From: Clostridia bacterium | Lineage (GTDB): Bacteria; Bacillota; Clostridia; Oscillospirales; CAG-272 | Assembly (NCBI GenBank): GCA_017407375.1 | Contig: JAFQWT010000002.1 | Span: forward strand, 1 to 13,429 | Direction: 5' to 3' | DNA: 13,429 bases | Shown here: piece after piece, positions 1 to 6,960 of the stretch | Layout: every line of letters starts with the position of its first letter | Position numbering within the stretch: position 1 is the first letter of the stretch | Program-made: the position numbers and the translations under genes | The notes under the pieces: generated by a model | What the model was told of the DNA's origin: nothing | The model's input: only the letters and a program-made list of their open reading frames with translations | Databases searched by the model: none

Positions 1-544
1 GCGTGCCGTCCGCCACCCGCGAGAAGAGCCGCTGGGAAAGGTCGGCGGTGCCGTTCGAGAGGCCCGTGATGACAAGGAGCAAAAGGGCGGTGGCGGTCAG
101 CTTCTTCTTGGTGGTGCGGCCCCCGTAGCACATGATGAGCGTGGCGGCAATGAGGAGCGCGATACCGATGCCGTCCTTATAGGAGAAGCTCTCACCGAGA
201 AAGAGGGTGGAGGTGAGGACGGGCACGAGCACGCCCATCATCAGAAAGACCTCGACCGTCATATAGGTGGTGCGCTTGACGCTGAGGAGCCAGAACACAA
301 CGAGCGACGAGGTGAAGATACCCGAGAGCGCCATCGTGCCGAGGGCAGGCCACGAGGGGGCAAGGTAGCGCCCGTCCCCCGCCGCAAGGATCAGCACGAT
401 GCCAATGACGATGCAAAGCAGCATGCGGACAAAGTTGACCGCCATGGCGTCCTTGACGTCCCGTGTGACGTTGCCCATTTTTTTGCCGCAGTACCCCTTG
501 GTGGTGCAGGCAATGAGCGAGAGAGTGAGAAATAAGTAACCCAT
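1..544 (-). CDS. DMT/EamA-type membrane transporter, partial (C-terminus beyond window edge)
   Basis: An open frame runs on the minus strand from ATG at 544 to the window edge (181 codons, no stop), so this is the N-terminal part of a longer protein. The translation starts MGYLFLTLSLIACTTKGYCG and has at least four strongly hydrophobic stretches, at about residues 2-14, 37-55, 67-86 and 96-113. The run LFLGES (about 113-118) followed by a Gly/Ile-rich helix ending CYGG is typical of the end of an EamA repeat in drug/metabolite-transporter superfamily permeases. A basic loop RTTKKK precedes the next helix. Full-length members have about 280-300 residues and ten helices, so roughly 60% is visible. 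The substrate cannot be told. The ribosome site is weak; only a distant AAGGA precedes the start. A good promoter lies at 575-603. The start is reasonable but not certain, because an in-frame ATG also occurs at residue 23. Confidence 0.7.
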   Translation of the reverse strand, partial: MGYLFLTLSLIACTTKGYCGKKMGNVTRDVKDAMAVNFVRMLLCIVIGIVLILAAGDGRYLAPSWPALGTMALSGIFTSSLVVFWLLSVKRTTYMTVEVFLMMGVLVPVLTSTLFLGESFSYKDGIGIALLIAATLIMCYGGRTTKKKLTATALLLLVITGLSNGTADLSQRLFSRVADGT

Positions 545-574
545 ATCGTCTACCGTTTTTCTTTGTTTTTCCTT

Positions 575-603
575 ATTATAGCATAGGCGTCCCCCCTCCG
601 CAA
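575..603 (-). promoter_or_regulatory. Sigma-A promoter of the EamA-type gene
   Basis: Read on the minus strand, TTGCGG (603-598) and TATAAT (580-575) are separated by exactly 17 bases, about 30 bases upstream of the ATG at 544. The -35 hexamer overlaps the loop and first stem bases of the GC-rich hairpin at 586-613, so terminator and promoter share DNA. Confidence 0.65.
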
Positions 604-613
604 GGGGGACGCC
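586..613 (-). terminator. GC-rich hairpin after the HAD gene
   Basis: Perfect 10-bp inverted repeat GGCGTCCCCC / GGGGGACGCC with an 8-base loop, lying 5 bases beyond the HAD stop codon at 619. On the minus strand no U-run follows (TATGCTATAAT comes next), so it may be a weak intrinsic terminator or an mRNA 3'-end stabiliser. On the plus strand it is followed by CCCTTTTATT. Confidence 0.5.
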
Positions 614-618
614 CCCTT

Positions 619-1290
619 TTATTCGGCAAAAAACGCAAGGAGGGTGTCAAGCGGCTCCCCCTCGGGCAGGTAGCGGTCGGCGGCGGCGCGAAGGCGGTCC
701 CAGCCGTAATTGTTGCGGTCGTAGACCCCCACCGTGCGAAAGCCCGCGCGGCGGGCGGTCTCAAGGGCCACGTAGGAGTCCTCCACCACCGCCACGTCCG
801 AGGGGGACAGCCGAAGGCGCTCGGCCGCCAGAAGATAGATATCGGGGCGGTCCTTCCCCACGCCGACCTCGGTGCAGGAGAGGACCTCCGAGAAATAGGG
901 GGCAAGGCCGTGGTGGCAAAGGACAAAGCCGACCTCCTCGGGCGCTGAGGCCGAGGCAAGGCAGAGGGGGATGCCGCGCTCACAAAGGGTGGAAAGGAGC
1001 GCCACGGCCCCCGCCTTGGGGCGGGCCACCGTCCGATAAAAGTCGGAGAGTGCCTCCTTGGCGTAGGCAAGGAACTCCTCACACGGGGAGGAGATGCCGC
1101 ACTCCCTGTGGACGGCGCGCATGGCGTCCGCGTACAGCATGGTCCGCACGCGGCGGTCTAAGTCCTCAGGCGGGCGGAAGCCCTCACGGCCGAGGTAGCG
1201 CTCCCCCGTCCTTTCCCAGAAATGCTCCCAAAAGGTGAGCGAGTCGAGAAGTGTCCCGTCCATATCGAAAATAGCTCCGCGGATCTTCAT
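619..1290 (-). CDS. HAD-superfamily phosphatase (beta-phosphoglucomutase / subfamily IA type)
   Basis: A 223-residue protein of the haloacid dehalogenase superfamily. These enzymes hydrolyse or transfer phosphate through an aspartyl-phosphate intermediate in the cytoplasm. All four motifs are visible: motif I DMDGT at residues 9-13 (nucleophile D9, acid/base D11); motif II Ser113 in LASAS; motif III Lys146 in VGKDRPD; motif IV VVEDS with E170 and D171 binding Mg2+. The region between about residues 16 and 90 is the helical cap of subfamily I. Length fits the family. The frame stays open for 93 residues upstream, but the ATG at 1290 is chosen because GGGAGG sits 5 bases before it and the motif I strand begins immediately. 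The substrate is not deducible; sugar phosphates are common. It lies 112 bases downstream of the YwaF-like gene on the same strand and is probably co-transcribed with it. Confidence 0.88.
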   Translation of the reverse strand: MKIRGAIFDMDGTLLDSLTFWEHFWERTGERYLGREGFRPPEDLDRRVRTMLYADAMRAVHRECGISSPCEEFLAYAKEALSDFYRTVARPKAGAVALLSTLCERGIPLCLASASAPEEVGFVLCHHGLAPYFSEVLSCTEVGVGKDRPDIYLLAAERLRLSPSDVAVVEDSYVALETARRAGFRTVGVYDRNNYGWDRLRAAADRYLPEGEPLDTLLAFFAE

Positions 1291-1402
1291 AGCTGCCTCC
1301 CGTGGCTCCTGCCATCGCCCCCCGCTCTGCGGGAGGAAGTGTGATGAATGTAAATAAAACCTTACTAAATGTGGAGAACATCGGGCTCCCGACGTTTTTC
1401 TT

Positions 1403-2251
1403 TTACTTTTCTTTCTTCCGAGGGCAGAACCGCAAAAGCCAACGTCCAAGTGTTGCCTTGGTCCTGCCAAAATCAAGGATGAGGCATAGCAAAAGCGGAA
1501 GGAGAAGAAAGTAAACGAGCACCCCGGGCAGCATCCAGAAGAAGGGCCAATACTTCTCCTGCCCCGCATAGGGGCCGGCGGGCACCGTTTTCATAAAGGA
1601 GGGCGTGAGCCAGGAAAAGAGAACAGCCACGTCGTCGGTCGGTCCCCAGATGAGCGAGGGGTTGCGGTAGCTGACGTTTAGAAGATCGTCACCCCGCAGA
1701 GGGATGATCCCCAGCTCACTTTGCAGCACCTGGTTGGCAATGATGAATAAGAGCATGGCCGCAGCGCAAAAGGGGATCTTCCATATGCGCCGCACGTCGG
1801 GGCGGTGGAGCCCCCAAAGGACGGTCAAAAGGGGAACGGCCAAAAGGATCCCATGGCAAAGATAAAACCGCCAGAGGTCCGGCGTAAGCACGCTCTTCCC
1901 TATGGCCTCGGTGGGGTAAAGGAGTGCCAAAAAACCGCTGACGATGCCAAGGTACACCATGTAATCCTTGGCGGTGCGGCTTTCCGAAAGGAAGATAAAA
2001 GGAAAAAACAGAACGCTGGTCCCGCAAACGTTTGTGAACCACACCTCACTCATCGCTAAGGCGGGGTCCTCACTGTACGGCGGAAAAAGGGGCTTGGAAA
2101 AATGGAGAGCGAGATTAAGGACAAGCAGAGAAAAAAGCACCAACCGCTGTGTCCGCTCACTCTTGCTTCGCAACAGAAAATAGAGGCCGACGATCGCGCC
2201 GGACATCAGAAGGATAAAGAAAAAATAAAAGAAATTGAATAATTCGACCAT
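1403..2251 (-). CDS. YwaF/TMEM164-like integral membrane protein (TIGR02206 type)
   Basis: A 282-residue polytopic membrane protein with about seven hydrophobic segments, including residues 5-27, 35-50, 75-90, 98-112, 128-146, 156-171 and 245-263. The layout LALHFSK (H50), NVCGTS (C76), FYLCHG (H133) and a basic tail FCPRKKEK matches bacterial YwaF-type proteins, which share a fold family with eukaryotic TMEM164. In TMEM164 a Cys-His pair has been proposed to act in phospholipid acyl transfer. C76 and H133 have comparable spacing, but an acyltransferase role here is only inference. The ATG at 2251 is preceded by AGGAGG with 5-base spacing, and a consensus promoter lies just upstream. It is the first gene of a probable two-gene unit with the HAD phosphatase. 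Its function in bacteria is unknown. Confidence 0.72.
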   Translation of the reverse strand: MVELFNFFYFFFILLMSGAIVGLYFLLRSKSERTQRLVLFSLLVLNLALHFSKPLFPPYSEDPALAMSEVWFTNVCGTSVLFFPFIFLSESRTAKDYMVYLGIVSGFLALLYPTEAIGKSVLTPDLWRFYLCHGILLAVPLLTVLWGLHRPDVRRIWKIPFCAAAMLLFIIANQVLQSELGIIPLRGDDLLNVSYRNPSLIWGPTDDVAVLFSWLTPSFMKTVPAGPYAGQEKYWPFFWMLPGVLVYFLLLPLLLCLILDFGRTKATLGRWLLRFCPRKKEK

Positions 2252-2271
2252 GATTCCCTCCTATGCCCCCC

Positions 2272-2300
2272 ATTCTATCACAGCACGGGAGCAATGTCAA
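2272..2300 (-). promoter_or_regulatory. Consensus sigma-A promoter of the YwaF-HAD unit
   Basis: On the minus strand TTGACA (2300-2295) and TAGAAT (2277-2272) are separated by 17 bases, and the start codon at 2251 follows about 20 bases beyond the -10. The -35 is a perfect match, so a strong constitutive promoter is expected. Confidence 0.85.
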
Positions 2301-2339
2301 TGAAGCGGCGGGAAAACGTCTCTCCTTTTCAAAAACCCC

Positions 2340-2368
2340 TTGCGCTTTTCCGAGAAATATGTTAAAAT
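2340..2368 (+). promoter_or_regulatory. Sigma-A promoter of the TetR gene
   Basis: TTGCGC (2340-2345), a 17-base spacer and TAAAAT (2363-2368) lie about 63 bases before the TetR start. It is divergent from the promoter at 2272-2300, so the two transcripts leave from one 180-base intergenic region. Confidence 0.65.
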
Positions 2369-2384
2369 AGTATAGGTACTAATT
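2365..2384 (+). promoter_or_regulatory. Candidate TetR operator overlapping the -10
   Basis: Inverted repeat TAGTA (2368-2372), 4 bases, TACTA (2377-2381), extended by AA (2365-2366) pairing with TT (2383-2384) across one mismatched base on each side. It begins inside the -10 hexamer of the TetR promoter, the usual place for an autoregulatory TetR-family operator. That it is bound by the downstream regulator is inference. Confidence 0.5.
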
Positions 2385-2431
2385 AACAGCAGCGCCGACA
2401 GCGGGCGCCAAGGTACAAGGAGGGCCGACCC

Positions 2432-3142
2432 TTGGGAAGAAACCGCAAACCAACACCGACAAAGGCGACGATCGTCAAGATCGCGTCCGAGCTGTTCCTT
2501 GAGAACGGCTTTTTGGGGACCACCGCCGCCGAGATCTCTAAAAAGGCGGGCATCAGCCCCGGCAACCTGACCTTTTACTTCCCGACCAAGGAGCATATCC
2601 TCGCCGTCCTTGTGGAGAGGATGCTCGCCTTTCAGAGGCAGGAGCTGGCAAGGGAAAGGGCGGCGGGGAAATGCGCGCTTCTTTCGTACTGCCTGGAGCT
2701 GACGGCCCTGGCCGCCATCAGCGAGGAGATCCCCACCATGTACGAGCTTTTGGCGGCGGCGTATTCCCACCCCCTGACGCTTGACCTCATAAGGAGGAGC
2801 GGTGCCGAGAAGCTCCGCGAGGTGTTTTGTGACGGCAAGGCCGACGGGGACGGGGAGGAGATCACCGAGCTTGAGGCCATCGTATCGGGCATTGAGTACG
2901 CCACCCTGATGCACACCGAGCATTCCGCCTCGCTTCCGCATAGAATAGAGGGGGCGCTGGAGGCGATCCTGCTTCTTTTTGGTGTTCCCGAGGACACGCG
3001 GCGGGAAAAGATCGCCGAGGTGCTCAGCACCGATTACCGCGCCGCGGGGCGGCGGGTCTATGCCGATTTCAGGCGCTACGTGACCGAGGGCAACCGACAC
3101 GCACTGGACGAGGTGCTGCGGACGACCGAGCATCGCGCTTGA
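2432..3142 (+). CDS. TetR/AcrR-family transcriptional regulator
   Basis: A 236-residue one-component regulator. Residues about 9-58 form a clear TetR N-terminal domain: a first helix with IASELFLENGF, then the helix-turn-helix TTAAEISKKAGISPGNLTFY followed by FPTKEHIL. The remaining about 175 residues are the divergent ligand/dimerisation domain, with no recognisable ligand class. The start is TTG at 2432, chosen because a strong AAGGAGGG lies at 2417-2424 and the DNA-binding domain begins right after it. There is a promoter with an overlapping inverted repeat upstream. The secreted beta-helix protein starts 35 bases downstream with its own ribosome site, so the two are probably co-transcribed and the regulator may control that surface protein. 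Its effector is unknown. Confidence 0.9.
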   Translation: MGRNRKPTPTKATIVKIASELFLENGFLGTTAAEISKKAGISPGNLTFYFPTKEHILAVLVERMLAFQRQELARERAAGKCALLSYCLELTALAAISEEIPTMYELLAAAYSHPLTLDLIRRSGAEKLREVFCDGKADGDGEEITELEAIVSGIEYATLMHTEHSASLPHRIEGALEAILLLFGVPEDTRREKIAEVLSTDYRAAGRRVYADFRRYVTEGNRHALDEVLRTTEHRA

Positions 3143-3177
3143 CCGAAAAACCACAGGTCCTACAAGGAGGAGCCACC

Positions 3178-6100
3178 ATGACAAAGACAAAAATGAAAAT
3201 AACGACCGCCGGGCTTTGGCTGGCGCTGATACTGCTGCTGGCGCTTCCCTTTGCCACCGCACTCACCGCAAGCGCGGAGACGGGGCACGCGGGGGCGCAT
3301 CCCGCCGATGCCGTGGCGGCCGAGTACTTTGAGGAGGCCGACGGGGTCTACACCTGCAAGAGCTGCGGCGCACAGGCCGTGGCCCGTGTGGGGGCCGAGC
3401 TTTACGTGGAGTGGGCGGCCGCGCTGGCGGCGTGGGAAAACGGCGAAACGCTGACCCTCCTTGCAGACCTCACGGGCCTTACCTCGACCGTCACGGTCAG
3501 CGGCACGGGGAAAATTCTGGATCTGAACGGGAAAAAGCTGCAGTCGTCGGTCGCGGCTATGGCCGTGACGGGGGACCTGACGCTCCGAAACTCAAGCACC
3601 AGCCGTGCCGTATTGGAAGCGGGCAGCGGCTACGGCATCCTCGTGACCGGCACGCTGCGCTTTACGGACGGCACGCTCTCGGTCATGGGAGACACGGCGA
3701 GCATTTACAGTGAGGGCGGCACGGTGGCCGTCAGCGGAGGGACGCTGGCCCTCCTTTCGACGGCGACGGACGGTGTCGGCCTTCATAACGCCGATGCCAC
3801 CGCCACACTTACCGTCAGCGGAGGGACGCTGAGCACAAGGATCCATAGAAGATACGGCATCCACAACGTCGGAACCATTACCGTCAGCGGCGGTACCGTG
3901 GACGTCAGGTACAATAAAAGATACGCCATTTACAACGAGGGTCTCTTTACCGTTGGCGGCGGCACGGTGATGGCCGAGGCCGAGGATGGCGGCATCTACA
4001 ACGACGGCACCATCACCCTTGGCGGTGGCACCGTGTTCGCGGAGGGAACGGCCACCTACGGCAGAGGCATCAGAAATTACAGCACGCTGGAAGCGGTCGC
4101 GGGGTCGGTCCTCGTCTTCAAGGACGGGGAGGGACAGGTGATCACGGATGCGCTCGGCAACCATACGGTCGTGACCGTGACCGTTGTCAAGCCCCTCACC
4201 GTCAAGAGGGCCGACGGCAGCGCGGCGGTCCTTGGCACCGATTACACCTACGGCGAAAACGGGGTGCTTACCTTGATCGGAGAGGGGGACTACTGCGTAT
4301 CCCTGCATCCCGACGTGAGCGCCTCCTCCCACAGCATCCTTGTGGATGCCAACGTCACCCTGACGCTGGACGGCGTGAAGCTCCACACGGCGGACGCCGC
4401 CGTGCTGACGGTCAACGCCGACAGGACCGCGGTGCTGAAGACCACCGCCGCCGGAGCCGAGCTGAAGGGCGACCACAACGGCATTGACAACCGCGGCACC
4501 CTGACCGTCAGCGGTGCCACCCTGACCGTGGAGGCGACCACCGGCGGTATTTACAATGAAGGCACCCTGACCGTGGAGGACACCGTGCTTTCCGCAAGCG
4601 TCGCCACGGCGGAATATCCGGACAGTAACACCGTCTTTTACAACCGCGGCACGATCACCCTCAGGAGCAGCCGCGTCACCGCGCGTGGGAGCACCGTCCC
4701 GCTTTTCAACAGCGGCGCAAGAAGCCATCTGACCGTGGAGAGCGGGGAGCTTTCGGTAGAGTCGGAGTCCGCAAACAGCTGCGCCCTCGAGAATGTCGGC
4801 ACGGTGACCGTCAGCGGCGGCAGCGTGAGTCTTCGGATGGCGGGGGCGGGCAGCGTCGGCATTCTCAGCAACATGGGCACGCTCACCGTTGAGGGCGGGC
4901 AGCTCACCGCCGTGGGGGAAGAGATCGACATCTACCACCGCCACGGCACGCTCACCGTGAGCGGTGGCACCGTGGACGGCGACGTTCAAAGCAAATTCAG
5001 TCAGGCGGTGATCGTGATCACGGGCGGGCACTTTCTCGGTGAGGTCGTCATCGAGAAAGGAAGCCTCGATCTTCGGGGCGGGAGCTTTGCCTCCCTCTCG
5101 GTCGGTACCGCCGTCGTCGCATCGCCCGGCGAGCTGATCCCCAATGACTACTATGCGTATCGGGACGGCGTGCCCCTCAACGTTGAGGCGTTGGTGGCCG
5201 ACGGTGGGTACTACTCCCTCGGGGAGGTCGCCGTGAAAAAGGGGGCCGACCTTACCGCCTTTGGCACGCTGACAATGTCCGAAGGGAGCTTTGTTTACAG
5301 CGGTGAGGCGCAATGCCCCACTGTCACGGTCACGGTCGCCGGCAGGATGCTGGTGCTCAACACCGACTACTCCGTGGTCTATGCCCGCGCCGGCGTGACC
5401 ACCGCCGATCTTACCACGGCGGGCACCGTCACCGTTTTTGCGTTCCCGAAGGAGGGGAGCGCCTACACGGGGTACCTCACGGCCTCCTACACCATCGAAA
5501 GGGCGGCCGGTGATATCACCGAGCTCAGCGCCCCCTCCAAGACCTACGACGGGGCCGCCGTCCCAGCGCCGACCTTCCGCCACCTGGGTGACGGGGCGGT
5601 CACCGTGGAATATAAGGAAAAGGGCGCCGCGGACGATGCCTACACGGCCACCGCCCCCCATAAGGCGGGCGAGTACGTTGTCCGCGTGACGGTGGCAGAG
5701 GGCACAAACCACAAGGCCACCGTCGCCACGGCCGAGCTCACCGTCCGCAAGGCAGAGGCGCCCCCTGTCCTTTGGCCCACCGCCACCCCCATCGGCTACG
5801 GGCAAGCGCTCCTTGAGGCCACCCTGGAAAGCACGGACGAAAACGGCACGTTCGCCTGGAAGAACGGCAGCACCCTGCCAAGCGTGACGAACAGCGGCTA
5901 CACCGTCGTTTACACCCCCGGCGACACGGAGAATTACGATTACAGCGACGTGACGCTGGAAAGGACCCTTCCGGTGGAGGTCAGCCGCAGGAGCGTGACC
6001 GTTACCGCCGAGAGCCGGACCGTCTGTGTCGGCACGGCGTACACGCTGACCTACACGGTCAACGGCCTGCTGGCGGGAGAGGCGCTCACGGTCGCCCCCA

Positions 6101-6687
6101 CGCTGCGCCTTGCGGAGGCGGTCGAGGGCGTCGGTGAATACGATATCCTCGTTACCGGTGCCGAGGCGGGGGACAATTATACCGTGCAGTGCGTGGGGAG
6201 CACGCTGACCGTCCGAGACCATGCGTACACCGCGGCGGTGACGGTAGCCCCCACCTGTGAGACGGCCGGGGAGCGGCTCTACACCTGCACGCACGACGCA
6301 ACGCACACCGTGACCGAGGCCATAGAGCCGCTCGGCCACACCGCGCAGGTCCTCCCCGGTAAGACCCCCACCTGCACCGAGCAGGGCCTTACGGACGGAG
6401 AAAAATGCGAGGTATGCCAAGCGGTCCTTGTGTCGCAAAGCGCGATCCCCGCGCTCGGGCACACGTACGATAACGCCTGTGACGGGGACTGCAACGTCTG
6501 CGGCACGTCAAGGACCCCCGCCGCGCACGGCAGCCAAAACGCCGACGGACTCTGTGACGAATGCGGTGAGCGCTTTGCCCTCTCGGCGGTGCTATCGCGG
6601 GCATCGTCGCGGGCGTTGCCGCCGCCCTCTCGGGCGGTGGGGTGGCCCTCCTCCTTATCCGAAGGAAAAGACGGCCCTGAGCCATAA
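3178..6687 (+). CDS. Secreted beta-helix / MBG-domain surface protein, C-terminal anchor frameshifted
   Basis: 1,169 residues as read. The start at 3178 is preceded by AAGGAGG (3164-3170); a longer reading from TTG 3139 overlaps the TetR stop and is not preferred. Residues 1-33 form a signal peptide (KTKMK, hydrophobic core, cleavage near SA-E34). An early CKSCG follows. Residues about 90-680 contain many GTLTVSGGTL-like strands, typical of a right-handed parallel beta-helix. About 690-1020 are Ig-like MBG/YDG-type repeats (SKTYDGA, TVAEGTNHKA). About 1025-1130 are cysteine-rich repeats (CEVC, CNVCG, CDECGERF). In homologous architectures CGERFALSGG runs straight into a transmembrane anchor. 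Here the frame slips at 6583-6587, and the last 33 residues read are a non-homologous Ser/Arg/Pro tail. The adjacent frame encodes GAIAGIVAGVAAALSGGGVA, then hydrophobic and basic residues ending RRKRRP (stop 6678-6680). A single missing G explains this. The protein is probably cell-surface or, as sequenced, released. Confidence 0.85.
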   Translation: MTKTKMKITTAGLWLALILLLALPFATALTASAETGHAGAHPADAVAAEYFEEADGVYTCKSCGAQAVARVGAELYVEWAAALAAWENGETLTLLADLTGLTSTVTVSGTGKILDLNGKKLQSSVAAMAVTGDLTLRNSSTSRAVLEAGSGYGILVTGTLRFTDGTLSVMGDTASIYSEGGTVAVSGGTLALLSTATDGVGLHNADATATLTVSGGTLSTRIHRRYGIHNVGTITVSGGTVDVRYNKRYAIYNEGLFTVGGGTVMAEAEDGGIYNDGTITLGGGTVFAEGTATYGRGIRNYSTLEAVAGSVLVFKDGEGQVITDALGNHTVVTVTVVKPLTVKRADGSAAVLGTDYTYGENGVLTLIGEGDYCVSLHPDVSASSHSILVDANVTLTLDGVKLHTADAAVLTVNADRTAVLKTTAAGAELKGDHNGIDNRGTLTVSGATLTVEATTGGIYNEGTLTVEDTVLSASVATAEYPDSNTVFYNRGTITLRSSRVTARGSTVPLFNSGARSHLTVESGELSVESESANSCALENVGTVTVSGGSVSLRMAGAGSVGILSNMGTLTVEGGQLTAVGEEIDIYHRHGTLTVSGGTVDGDVQSKFSQAVIVITGGHFLGEVVIEKGSLDLRGGSFASLSVGTAVVASPGELIPNDYYAYRDGVPLNVEALVADGGYYSLGEVAVKKGADLTAFGTLTMSEGSFVYSGEAQCPTVTVTVAGRMLVLNTDYSVVYARAGVTTADLTTAGTVTVFAFPKEGSAYTGYLTASYTIERAAGDITELSAPSKTYDGAAVPAPTFRHLGDGAVTVEYKEKGAADDAYTATAPHKAGEYVVRVTVAEGTNHKATVATAELTVRKAEAPPVLWPTATPIGYGQALLEATLESTDENGTFAWKNGSTLPSVTNSGYTVVYTPGDTENYDYSDVTLERTLPVEVSRRSVTVTAESRTVCVGTAYTLTYTVNGLLAGEALTVAPTLRLAEAVEGVGEYDILVTGAEAGDNYTVQCVGSTLTVRDHAYTAAVTVAPTCETAGERLYTCTHDATHTVTEAIEPLGHTAQVLPGKTPTCTEQGLTDGEKCEVCQAVLVSQSAIPALGHTYDNACDGDCNVCGTSRTPAAHGSQNADGLCDECGERFALSAVLSRASSRALPPPSRAVGWPSSLSEGKDGPEP
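6588..6680 (+). pseudogene. Displaced C-terminal membrane anchor of the beta-helix protein (-1 frame)
   Basis: Codons from GGT at 6588 to TGA at 6678-6680 encode a Gly/Ala/Ile/Val/Leu-rich membrane helix followed by a basic stop-transfer tail RRKRRP. This is the expected C-terminus of the upstream frame, and reading G6585 twice (or restoring one G) fuses it in frame after Ser1136. No slippery heptamer is seen, so a deletion or a sequencing error is more likely than programmed frameshifting. Confidence 0.75.
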
Positions 6688-6701
6688 CCCCGATCCTATA
6701 A

Positions 6702-6735
6702 AAAGCGGTGGGCAAAACCCCACCGCTTTCTGTTC
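6702..6735 (+). terminator. Intrinsic terminator after the beta-helix gene (repeat copy 1)
   Basis: AAAGCGGTGGG (6702-6712) pairs perfectly with CCCACCGCTTT (6719-6729) around a 6-base loop, followed by CTGTTC. The stem is strong but the T-tract is interrupted. It lies 15 bases after the stop. Bases 6705-6737 recur identically at 13211-13243. Confidence 0.8.
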
Positions 6736-6737
6736 CC
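6705..6737 (+). repeat. 33-bp direct repeat, terminator-like (copy 1)
   Basis: Same 33 bases in the same orientation as 13211-13243. The two copies enclose the WYL / RNA array / DUF2828 / rtcB cassette. Confidence 0.85.
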
Positions 6738-6772
6738 GCATCGGAGGATGCGCAGCGAACAAGAAACATCCA

Positions 6773-6801
6773 TTGCAATACGTATGAGAACATGATATAA
6801 T
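6773..6801 (+). promoter_or_regulatory. Strong extended -10 promoter of the WYL operon
   Basis: TTGCAA (6773-6778), a 17-base spacer and TATAAT (6796-6801), with the extended -10 TG at 6793-6794. Transcription should begin near 6808, leaving a leader of about 150 bases before the first WYL gene. Confidence 0.8.
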
Positions 6802-6807
6802 TGCCAT

Positions 6808-6936
6808 ATGGACACCTACGATGCCATTTTGCGGATCCACGCCGGCGAGCCGGATATCATGGTGGGGATCGCATGTCACGATTTTAATGATTACGAGAAA
6901 ATGAAACGAAAAACCCTATTTTTAGACAAAGAATAA
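6808..6936 (+). CDS. Possible 42-residue small protein in the WYL leader
   Basis: ATG at 6808 opens a 42-codon frame ending TAA 6934-6936. The product begins MDTYDAILRIHAGEPDIMVG and ends KTLFLDKE. It is not recognised and has no membrane segment. The ATG sits 7 bases after the -10, about where transcription should start, so translation would have to be leaderless; no ribosome site is possible on that transcript. It may be a regulatory leader peptide, a gene remnant or chance. Confidence 0.25.
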   Translation: MDTYDAILRIHAGEPDIMVGIACHDFNDYEKMKRKTLFLDKE

Positions 6937-6960
6937 ACTGCGATGAAAGGAGTGTGAGCT

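Noticed and set aside
1291..1569. 93-residue N-terminal extension of the HAD protein
   Set aside because: It overlaps the end of the YwaF-like gene, and a good ribosome site precedes the ATG at 1290 right before motif I.
3139..3177. Upstream TTG start for the beta-helix protein
   Set aside because: It would put 13 extra residues before a well-formed signal peptide and lacks a ribosome site; AAGGAGG lies before ATG 3178.
3592..6462. 956-residue minus-strand reading frame
   Set aside because: It is antisense to the beta-helix gene and arises from its GC-rich third positions; the product is low-complexity Gly/Arg/His-rich without domains.
6583..6590. Programmed -1 ribosomal frameshifting at the end of the surface protein
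   Set aside because: No X-XXY-YYZ slippery heptamer occurs at the junction; a deleted G is simpler.
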